22,801 bases of DNA from CAUZFZ01 sp963579025 (GTDB lineage Bacteria; Planctomycetota; Planctomycetia; Planctomycetales; Planctomycetaceae): assembly GCA_963579025.1 (NCBI GenBank), contig CAUZFZ010000163.1, positions 1-22,801 of the forward strand, written 5' to 3'. Positions within the stretch are counted from its first letter, which is position 1; each line of letters begins with the position of its first letter. Of the stretch, positions 17,392-22,801 are shown piece after piece. The translations under genes were made by a program, and so were the position numbers. A model generated the notes under the pieces. The model made no database searches, had not been told where the DNA came from, and saw only the letters and a list, made by a program, of their open reading frames with translations.

Positions 17392-18771
17392 TCAACACAC
17401 GTCACGGATGGCGTCGAGTTTTGGTTCGCCCAGATAGCCGTAACGGTTGATCCACAGTCCGTCGACCGACGCACAGCCGGCAACCAGTTCGAGTCGTCGG
17501 CGAAAGTCGTCGGGTGGTCCGTAGCCGTGAACGAGTGGAGTCAGGCGGGCCAGGCCGTTCACCTGGGAGGCGACCTGACTCAGCTTTCGGATTTGTGGGG
17601 CGTCGGGGATCGGGTGGGGTTCGTCGGGGTCGGGGTATCCGTAATCGCTTAAACGCGATCCACCAGTGCCCTCGTCAGCGATATCCATCAGACGCACCAG
17701 GCAGCCGACGACCGCTTCTTCGCTGAGCTGCGGATTGGCGTGCAGAATCGGTTCGGCCCAGAACTTGACCATCAGCGACCAGTGCATGGTGTAGAACTTC
17801 GGCGACACCGCTCCACAGATTGCGGCGGCACCGGCAAAGTCCAGACCCGTCACATTCGTGTAAGGAGTCATGAACGCGTTGGCAGACAGTTCCAGTTCCG
17901 GTCGGCCGGCGTCGTCCATCGCGTCTCGCCAGTGCTGCAGGATGTCGTTGGACAGCGCGTGTTTGAGACCGAGCCAGTCCCGCAGTCCATCAGGCAAGTT
18001 GTCCGAGGACCAGTCTCTCTCGAAATCGGCTTTGGTGAGCGTGCGGCTGTCGAGCTGGCCGTGCAGCAGATCCCAGAGCTGTCCGGCGGCCGAACGAATG
18101 GCAGGAAAGTCAAAGCCGTGCTGTGGAGCCCACGCGGCAACATGTTCGCCAAAGTCCTGGAACACCTCGCCGAGTGTGTAACACGGGTACTCGGGCCAGT
18201 CCGGTCGAAAGCCGCTGATGTTCGGGTAAGCCTGCAGCAGATCGCGGACGTATGCGCGGTTGTACGATCGCACCGCCTCGCTGGCGAGACTCGCGGTATC
18301 CGCCATGCGATTCGGTGAGATGCTGCCGTCGGGTAGACGCGGGCGGTCTTCATCGCGCAGCTTTGACGGCTGGACGGCGCCGACCTGGAAGTAGACTTTC
18401 AGCCCCGTGTCGACCGCGCGGTTAACGAATTCGGCGATGATTGCACCGTGTGCGTCCGTAAGGTCATTGGGATGGCGGGGACGGTAGGCCGAGTCCTGAT
18501 AGCAATCCGCGTCGGGGTGGTAACTGACTCCGCTGCGTACCCACAGCGAATGTTGACCCCACAGTGGCCGGTCGAAAACTCGCGGGCTGCTGCCGGCGTC
18601 GATCGGCGGTTGCCAGGTTCCTGTCGCTTCGTCGCCGGGAGCGGTGACAGTGGGATTGACAGCGACGGCCGTCGCTCCGACGCGCTGCAGGTTCTCAAGA
18701 ATCGAATCGACACCTTCACTGAGAATGAAGTCGCCGAGCACCGTGATGCCGAGAAAGTCGAGCCGGGCCAT
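17392..18771 (-). CDS. Uncharacterised protein, probable TIM-barrel/glycoside-hydrolase-like fold
   Basis: A 459-residue soluble protein without signal peptide or membrane segment. I cannot assign a named family. The pattern of hydrophobic strands followed by helices fits a beta/alpha barrel: MARLDFLGITVLGDFILSEGVDSILENLQRVG at the start, GLKVYFQVGAVQPS near 125-138, and NISGFRPDWPEYPCYTL near 190-206. Tyr/Trp/Asp/Glu-rich loops such as RPDWPEYPCYT and FYTMHWSLMVKFWAEP resemble those of carbohydrate-active barrels (GH-like proteins with an YxxAYVRDLLQxYPNISG helix-strand unit). The ATG at 18771 has AGGA seven nt upstream. The gene is divergent from the thioesterase gene, with 96 bp between starts. 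A sugar-related function is inference only. Confidence 0.75.
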   Translation of the reverse strand: MARLDFLGITVLGDFILSEGVDSILENLQRVGATAVAVNPTVTAPGDEATGTWQPPIDAGSSPRVFDRPLWGQHSLWVRSGVSYHPDADCYQDSAYRPRHPNDLTDAHGAIIAEFVNRAVDTGLKVYFQVGAVQPSKLRDEDRPRLPDGSISPNRMADTASLASEAVRSYNRAYVRDLLQAYPNISGFRPDWPEYPCYTLGEVFQDFGEHVAAWAPQHGFDFPAIRSAAGQLWDLLHGQLDSRTLTKADFERDWSSDNLPDGLRDWLGLKHALSNDILQHWRDAMDDAGRPELELSANAFMTPYTNVTGLDFAGAAAICGAVSPKFYTMHWSLMVKFWAEPILHANPQLSEEAVVGCLVRLMDIADEGTGGSRLSDYGYPDPDEPHPIPDAPQIRKLSQVASQVNGLARLTPLVHGYGPPDDFRRRLELVAGCASVDGLWINRYGYLGEPKLDAIRDVC

Positions 18772-18867
18772 GAATGTTCCTGTCTGCTGGCTTTGGTATG
18801 AAGCGTGTGATAATGACGTCTCGCATCATACCTGTTGCCGAGCGAATTCCATCCGAGCCGACTGACC

Positions 18868-19287
18868 ATGCCCGCTATCCACCACTGGAAACACACGGTC
18901 ACCGTTGATGAGATCGACGATCAGGGTCACGTGAGCAATGTCGAGTACGTGCGCTGGATGCAGTCGGCGGCGGTGACACACTCGACCGAGCAGGGCTGGC
19001 CGGCAGAGCGATACGTTGAAGCGGGCTCGGCGTGGGTTGTGCGGACTCACTTCGTGACATACCTCGCTCCGGCGTTCGCGGGCGAGGAAATTGAAGTGGT
19101 GACCTGGGTATCGAACTTCCGCAAGGTGACGTCACTGCGACGATATCGAATCGTTCGTCCGTCGGATGGTGCTGTTCTGGCGACGGCCGAAACCGACTGG
19201 GCCTACATCGGTCGCAAACGCAACGTGCCTCGACGGATTCCGGCGGAACTGATTGCGGACTTCGTGCTGGTGCCGGACGATCCGTAG
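18868..19287 (+). CDS. Acyl-CoA thioesterase, hotdog fold (4HBT-like)
   Basis: Probably hydrolyses an acyl-CoA thioester in the cytoplasm. The 139-residue size is typical for single-domain hotdog enzymes. The diagnostic motif DDQGHVSNVEYVRWM (residues 17-31) contains the catalytic Asp (D17 in DxxGHVxN) of the 4-hydroxybenzoyl-CoA thioesterase/YbgC-type family. Downstream strands (VRTHFVTYLAPAFAGEEIEVVTWV, TSLRRYRIVRPSDGAVLATAETDWAYI) match the hotdog sheet. The ATG at 18868 is chosen over an upstream in-frame TTG at 18835, because the homologous region begins just after it; the ribosome site is weak. The Uma2-like gene follows 62 nt later. The acyl substrate is unknown. Confidence 0.9.
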   Translation: MPAIHHWKHTVTVDEIDDQGHVSNVEYVRWMQSAAVTHSTEQGWPAERYVEAGSAWVVRTHFVTYLAPAFAGEEIEVVTWVSNFRKVTSLRRYRIVRPSDGAVLATAETDWAYIGRKRNVPRRIPAELIADFVLVPDDP

Positions 19288-19305
19288 CGACTCGCGGTGG
19301 TGGAA

Positions 19306-19322
19306 ACCTGTAAAACACAGGT
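19306..19322. other. Hairpin between thioesterase and Uma2-like genes
   Basis: ACCTGT, loop AAAAC, ACAGGT: a perfect 6-bp stem 19 nt after the thioesterase stop and about 28 nt before the next start. It lacks a U-run and may modulate rather than stop read-through. Confidence 0.35.
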
Positions 19323-19349
19323 CGTCAAGTCTGCGTTGGGAGCATGTCC

Positions 19350-19913
19350 ATGACCACTCCGTTGCGATTAACTGTTGCCGAATACGATCGGATGATCGAG
19401 CAGGGGATCTTCGACGATCGGCCTGAACGGCGACTCGAGTTGATTCACGGAGAAATTCGCGAAATACCGCCTCCCAATCCGCCCCATGCTTACGTGATCG
19501 ACCTGCTGGGTTACTGGAGCATCGATCAGGCCCCTCGCGACCAGGTCCACGTTCGGATTCAGAATCCGCTGGGAATCCCGGCATTGGACAGCGTCACCGT
19601 GCCGGATGTGGCATGGATGAAATCCCGGGACTATCGCCGCAAACGGCCTGAACCTCGGGATGTGCTGCTGGTGATTGAAGTCTCCGAATCGAGTCTGGCA
19701 TACGACCGCGGCGAAAAGGCCAACCTCTACGCGGCATCTGGTCTGAAGGACTACTGGGTCGTCAACGTAAACGACTCCTGCATCGAGGTGCATCGTCGCC
19801 CGCGCAGCGGTGAGTATCGCAACATCGAGACGTTCAGCACTGGCCAGTCTGTCAGTCCGCTGGCCTTTCCTGAGATCACACTGAAAGTGGAGTCGTTGTT
19901 TGCCGGCTCGTGA
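19350..19913 (+). CDS. Uma2-family (DUF820) PD-(D/E)XK endonuclease-like protein
   Basis: A 187-residue member of the Uma2/DUF820 family, which is expanded in cyanobacteria and planctomycetes and has a restriction-endonuclease-like fold. Its biological role is poorly known. Visible family marks are the N-terminal LTVAEYDRMIEQGIF, E30 in RLELIHGEI, VPDVAWM with D86, E110 in LLVIEVSESSLAYDRGEKANLYA, and K123 in the same stretch. Together these form the D-(E)xV...K nuclease core. It ends with the usual SVSPLAFPEITLKVESLF tail. Two in-frame ATGs exist (19344 and 19350). The second has GGGAG seven nt upstream, whereas the first would leave only one nt of spacing, so 19350 is preferred. Palindromes begin directly after the stop codon. 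Confidence 0.9.
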   Translation: MTTPLRLTVAEYDRMIEQGIFDDRPERRLELIHGEIREIPPPNPPHAYVIDLLGYWSIDQAPRDQVHVRIQNPLGIPALDSVTVPDVAWMKSRDYRRKRPEPRDVLLVIEVSESSLAYDRGEKANLYAASGLKDYWVVNVNDSCIEVHRRPRSGEYRNIETFSTGQSVSPLAFPEITLKVESLFAGS

Positions 19914-19935
19914 TCAGGAAGCAGAGCTTCCCTGA
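19914..19935. repeat. Hairpin directly after the Uma2-like stop codon
   Basis: GGAAGC, loop AGA, GCTTCC (19917-19931) forms a perfect 6-bp stem. It extends to TCAGGAAGC/GCTTCCCTGA with one bulged base, starting right after the TGA at 19911-19913. It may protect or end the transcript. A related string, GGGAAGCAGACCTT, recurs near 19985. Confidence 0.5.
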
Positions 19936-19939
19936 CGGG

Positions 19940-19964
19940 CGTTCCCAGGCAGCGCCTGGGAACG
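19940..19964. repeat. Perfect palindromic repeat, CGTTCCCAGGC family
   Basis: Arms CGTTCCCAGGC and GCCTGGGAACG (11 bp, no mismatch) with loop AGC. It sits between convergent genes with no U-run. The form suggests a dispersed intergenic palindrome that may act as a bidirectional transcription barrier. Confidence 0.65.
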
Positions 19965-20012
19965 AGTTTCGATTGGCAAGTGCTGGGAAGCAGACCTTAG
20001 GATCGTTCGATC

Positions 20013-20170
20013 ATTAAGGGCGCGTGCAGAAACAAATTCCTGAACCAAAGTAGGCCGGAACAAGCTCCGCGCAGTTCCGGCGCCACGTGCCGGAACTGCG
20101 TGGAGCTTGTTCGGACTACCTGCTTTGCGGTTGACGAAAACCGGAAGCTATTTCTGCACGCGTCCTTAAT
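20013..20170. mobile_element. MITE-like inverted-repeat element enclosing a REP/BIME-like palindrome
   Basis: The outer ends ATTAAGGGCGCGTGCAGAAA (20013-20032) and its near-complement at 20151-20170 (ATTAAGGACGCGTGCAGAAA on the minus strand) match at 19 of 20 positions. Weaker pairing continues to TTCC on both sides. The GTAG-footed palindrome (20050-20119) lies inside. The right side has about 14 extra bases between the outer and inner arms. There is no coding capacity and no clear target duplication. The element fills the gap between the convergent Uma2-like and aldehyde dehydrogenase genes, so it could equally be a compound bidirectional terminator. Confidence 0.5.
20050..20119. repeat. 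REP/BIME-like palindromic repeat, copy 2
   Basis: The left arm starts GTAGGCCGGAACAAGC and ends GTTCCGGC (20050-20081). The right arm (20088-20119) is its inverted copy with a one-base deletion and two or three substitutions, ending CTAC. Each arm can fold as GCCGGAAC...GTTCCGGC, like copy 1 at 5026-5111. The central loop bases differ between copies (GGAGC in copy 1, TCCGC in copy 2), while the stem and GTAG foot are kept. Confidence 0.83.
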
Positions 20171-20183
20171 TCCAGGGCGATCC

Positions 20184-21659
20184 TTAGTCGAGACTCATCG
20201 TGACTGTCTTCAGTTCGGTGTAATTGTTGAGGCCGGCTTCGCCGAGTTCGCGGCCCATGCCACTCATCTTGAATCCACCGAACGGTGCGGCTGCGTCGAA
20301 GACGTCGTAGCAGTTCACCCAGACCGTTCCAGCTTTCACGCTGGCAGCATATTTGTGGGCTTTCACCACATCGCGCGTCCAGACGGCCGCAGCCAGACCG
20401 TAGTTCGTCCGATTTGAACGTTCGATGATTTCGTCCATATCCTTGAACGACAGAACGCTGAGTACCGGCCCGAAGATTTCGTCTTTCGCGATGTCCATGT
20501 CGTCGGTCACCCCGTCGAAGATCGTCGGCTCGACAAAGTATCCCTGGTCGCCGAAACGACTCCCGCCGGTCAGGCATTTCGCTCCGCCAGCCTTGCCCTT
20601 GTCGATGTACGACATGATCTTGTCGAACTGATCCTGATCGACCTGCGGTCCCTGGGTTGTTGTTGAATCGAACGGATTGCCCAGTTTGCGTCCGCTGGCA
20701 CAGGCAACAAGCTTGTCGACGACTTCCTCTTTAACGGACTCTTCGACAAACAATCGGCTCCCCGCGCAGCAGCACTGGCCCTGATTGAAGAACAGACCAA
20801 ACTCTGCCCCGGCCACAGCCGCGTCCAGATCGGCGTCGGCGAAGACGACATTGGGGCTCTTGCCACCAAGTTCGAAGGTCAGACGCTTCAGCGTGGTCGA
20901 TGCGTCCCGCATGATCATCTGCGCGGTTTCGTAGTGTCCGGTGAAGGCAATCTTGTCGACGTCGGGATGTTTGACGATCGCCGCACCGGTGTCGCCATAA
21001 CCGGGCACGATGTTAATGACGCCATCGGGGAATCCGGCTTCCATCGCCAGCTCACCCATCCGCAGGCAGGACAGGGGCGTCTGCTCGGCTGGCTTCATGA
21101 CGACTGTGTTACCGGTCGCCAAAGCCGGTCCCCATTTCCATGAGGCCATCAGAATCGGGAAGTTCCACGGGATGATCTGACCGCACACACCGATCGGCTC
21201 ACGGCGCGTGTAACAGAAGTAGTTGCCTCGAATCGGCACGGTGTCGCCGGTGATTTTGTCGGCCCAGCCGGCATAATAGCGCAGGCAGTCAATACTGAGC
21301 GGCAGGTCGGCGGCGCGGGCGTCAGCAATCGGTTTGCCGTTGTCCAGCGATTCCAGCGCCGCGAGTTCGTCAAAGTTGGCTTCCATCAGGTCGGCCAGGC
21401 GATTGAGCAGTCGACCCCGGTCGCGGGCATCCATGCTTGACCACGGGCCATTCTCGAAAGCATCACGTGCGGCCTTCACAGCCAGGTTGACGTCTTCGTC
21501 GCCACCGTAGGCCACTTCAGCGATGACCTCTTCGGTAGCCGGGTGCAATGTCTGAAACGTTTTGCCACTGACCGACTCGCGCCACTCGCCACCAATCAGG
21601 ATTCCTGTCTGCCGAATTTCCGGCGCCGCGAACATTGTCTGTTCTGCAACGGTTGCCAT
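20184..21659 (-). CDS. NAD(P)-dependent aldehyde dehydrogenase
   Basis: Oxidises an aldehyde to the carboxylate with NAD(P)+, in the cytoplasm. The 491-residue length is typical of the ALDH1/2-like family. Catalytic residues are present: N166 in PWNFP, E263 in FELGGKSPNV and C297 in NQGQCCCAGSR. The EIFGPV segment near the C-terminal third and the PFGGFKMSGMGRELG motif are normal. One oddity is that the cofactor-contact motif FTGSTE reads FTGHYE (241-244 GHYE), replacing the usual Ser-Thr. The ATG at 21659 is chosen because AGGAG stands about seven nt upstream and the family N-terminus begins there. The open frame extends to 22043, but the extra residues are not protein-like. The substrate cannot be read from sequence. 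Confidence 0.95.
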   Translation of the reverse strand: MATVAEQTMFAAPEIRQTGILIGGEWRESVSGKTFQTLHPATEEVIAEVAYGGDEDVNLAVKAARDAFENGPWSSMDARDRGRLLNRLADLMEANFDELAALESLDNGKPIADARAADLPLSIDCLRYYAGWADKITGDTVPIRGNYFCYTRREPIGVCGQIIPWNFPILMASWKWGPALATGNTVVMKPAEQTPLSCLRMGELAMEAGFPDGVINIVPGYGDTGAAIVKHPDVDKIAFTGHYETAQMIMRDASTTLKRLTFELGGKSPNVVFADADLDAAVAGAEFGLFFNQGQCCCAGSRLFVEESVKEEVVDKLVACASGRKLGNPFDSTTTQGPQVDQDQFDKIMSYIDKGKAGGAKCLTGGSRFGDQGYFVEPTIFDGVTDDMDIAKDEIFGPVLSVLSFKDMDEIIERSNRTNYGLAAAVWTRDVVKAHKYAASVKAGTVWVNCYDVFDAAAPFGGFKMSGMGRELGEAGLNNYTELKTVTMSLD

Positions 21660-22306
21660 GTCTATCTCCTCGTGCAGGGAACCTGGAAAGCGAGCCTGAC
21701 CCAATTTCTGTCCGGGACTCGCGCCGCGTCTCATGTTGTATAGCGGGCTTTCCGGTCGTGTTCCAGGGCGAACCGTTTCCGGTGCGCGATGCGAACGAAT
21801 TGTGCTCGGCGTGACCTGACCGCCTGGCCGGGAGCTTGATTCGCCACTCGTGCCTGAACCACGGTCGTAACGATGGAACCAGCCTTGTGACCGGCATGCA
21901 TTCGGCCGAGGAGACCGGTCGCGTGGCCTGGAACGCTTCGTCATCCGTCCCATCCGAAAATCGACGGCGGATTCGATCGTCTGGCAACGGAGCACGCCCT
22001 CGCGAGCCATGGCTTTTCGTCGCGCAGCCGGTATCACCATCACACCCGGAACGTATCAGCCACCTTCCCGCGTCTGCGCGGTTGCTGCGACACCGCCAGT
22101 CTGCAGAGTTTTCGTCGATCGTCCGGTCGCTCCGACCGCGCAGGTCGTGCGCGTTTGACAGTTGGGAAGTGAGAGAAGCCTGCGAATTCGGTCCGAATAT
22201 TCCGACATGACACGAGATTCCGGTAAGGATTGGGGCGTAATCCGCTCGGGCGCAGTTCCGGGCGAGCAATGGAGCCAGACGCTTACCAAACCGCAGGAGT
22301 CATCCC
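21660..22306. other. Divergent non-coding region between ALDH and the RTX-like gene
   Basis: This 647-bp stretch should hold both promoters. It contains a hairpin CGGTCG-CTC-CGACCG (22124-22138), a short inverted repeat ATTCGG-T-CCGAAT (22186-22198), and the candidate motif at 22193-22205. Open frames here (minus extension of ALDH to 22043, plus 21836-22210) are Arg/Ser/Pro-rich and show no domain features, so I take it as non-coding. Confidence 0.6.
22193..22205 (+). promoter_or_regulatory. Candidate shared upstream motif, copy at the RTX-like gene
   Basis: CCGAATATTCCGA, 102 nt before the GTG start at 22307, identical and equally oriented to the copy upstream of the giant surface protein gene. 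It overlaps the inverted repeat ATTCGG-T-CCGAAT. A chance match is possible. Confidence 0.25.
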
Positions 22307-22309
22307 GTG
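22295..22309 (+). promoter_or_regulatory. Ribosome binding site and GTG start of the RTX-like gene
   Basis: AGGAG (22295-22299) is followed after seven nt by GTG (22307-22309). This opens the frame that contains the planctomycete extracellular motif and the calcium repeats. No in-frame ATG gives a comparable N-terminus. Confidence 0.7.
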
Positions 22310-22801
22310 TTTCTCACCTCATGGCTGTCCCGGCTATCGTCCCGTCCTGCAGTGCATTCCTGGAACGGACGGAGATCACAACGGAAGAATCACGGTCGGG
22401 CTGGCCGCCAGTCAGTCGAATGTCTGGAAAACAGAACACTGCTGACAGTTACCAGTATTTTGAACGGAACCGAACTGAGAGTCTTCAGTGACGCGGGTGA
22501 GTCACTGATTGTCAGTCGCGATCCATCAACGGGAAATACCAGCGTTACTGCGAATGGCGCAGCGGTATCCGGCCTGCCGGCGATCAGCGCCTCGGCAATG
22601 ACGGGCCTGCAGGTCATTACCGGATCGGACGACGACACGATTGATCTGAGCCAGTTAACGGCGATGGACTTCCCGGTATTGACCGTGATTGCTGTCGACT
22701 CCGGTGACGGCAACGACCTTTTGACTGGCAGCACGGACTTCATCGAGACATTCGTCGCTGGTGACGGCAACGACACGCTGTCGGGACTTGGTGGCAACGA
22801 C
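22307..22801 (+). CDS. Planctomycete extracellular protein with RTX-like calcium repeats (N-terminal part, cut by window edge)
   Basis: A 165-codon open frame reaches the window edge from GTG at 22307. The N-terminus is Arg/Ser-rich and basic (MFLTSWLSRLSSRPAVHSWN, then GRRSQRKNHGRAGR) and ends in QSVECLENRTLLT at 36-48. This is the LExRxLL-type motif at the start of many planctomycete secreted proteins (the kind covered by the Planc_extracel family). A beta-rich segment follows (LNGTELRVFSDAGESLIVSRD). Then come glycine/aspartate nonapeptide-like repeats: SGDGNDLLTGS near 132-142 and AGDGNDTLSGLGGND at 151-165, the hemolysin-type (GGxGxDxux) Ca2+-binding pattern. More repeats are expected beyond the edge. 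It is the second calcium-binding surface protein in the window. Confidence 0.85.
   Translation, partial: MFLTSWLSRLSSRPAVHSWNGRRSQRKNHGRAGRQSVECLENRTLLTVTSILNGTELRVFSDAGESLIVSRDPSTGNTSVTANGAAVSGLPAISASAMTGLQVITGSDDDTIDLSQLTAMDFPVLTVIAVDSGDGNDLLTGSTDFIETFVAGDGNDTLSGLGGND

Noticed and set aside
21660..22043. N-terminal extension of the aldehyde dehydrogenase frame
   Set aside because: The extra 128 residues are Arg/Pro/Ser-rich and unlike any ALDH leader; a strong AGGAG site stands before the ATG at 21659.

Overview
The window looks like a chromosomal segment of a Planctomycetota bacterium. The main reasons are two very large secreted or surface proteins of the planctomycete type. One gene entering at the right edge carries the VECLENRTLLT-type N-terminal motif found on many planctomycete extracellular proteins. 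The window also has long intergenic gaps, many palindromic intergenic repeats and a Uma2-type nuclease gene. Assignment below phylum is not possible from the sequence alone.

Layout, left to right. (1) Positions 1-3043, minus strand: dnaG (primase) followed by rpoD (primary sigma factor, cut by the left edge), i.e. the dnaG-rpoD part of the macromolecular synthesis operon without a visible rpsU. (2) 3044-3923: a long non-coding gap between divergent genes. (3) 3924-7502, plus strand: a sugar-acid gene set, with a PfkB/2-keto-3-deoxygluconate-kinase-like kinase, a decarboxylating 6-phosphogluconate dehydrogenase (gnd) and a short-chain dehydrogenase; a REP/BIME-like palindrome separates the first two. 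(4) 7552-9722, minus strand: dapF (lysine/peptidoglycan precursor) and an exported protein of unknown function. (5) 9860-16861, minus strand: a 2333-residue secreted protein with a probable inverse-autotransporter beta-barrel at its N-terminus, followed by a huge beta-helix passenger interrupted by at least seven blocks of 12-residue EF-hand/thrombospondin-3-like calcium loops. A good intrinsic terminator follows it. (6) 17392-18771, minus: a TIM-barrel-like protein of unknown function. Divergent from it, on plus, are a hotdog thioesterase and a Uma2-family protein. (7) 19914-20183: a dense cluster of nested palindromes between convergent genes. (8) 20184-21659, minus: an NAD(P)-dependent aldehyde dehydrogenase. 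(9) 22307-22801, plus: the start of a planctomycete extracellular protein with RTX-like calcium repeats, running off the right edge.

Central carbon metabolism (KDG kinase-like, Gnd, SDR, ALDH) and core replication/transcription genes surround the surface-protein region. The most unusual content is the giant calcium-loop autotransporter-like protein and the GTAG-footed palindromic repeats, two copies of which occur 15 kb apart; one is nested inside a longer inverted repeat that resembles a MITE. No tRNA, rRNA, CRISPR array, transposase gene or phage gene was found.
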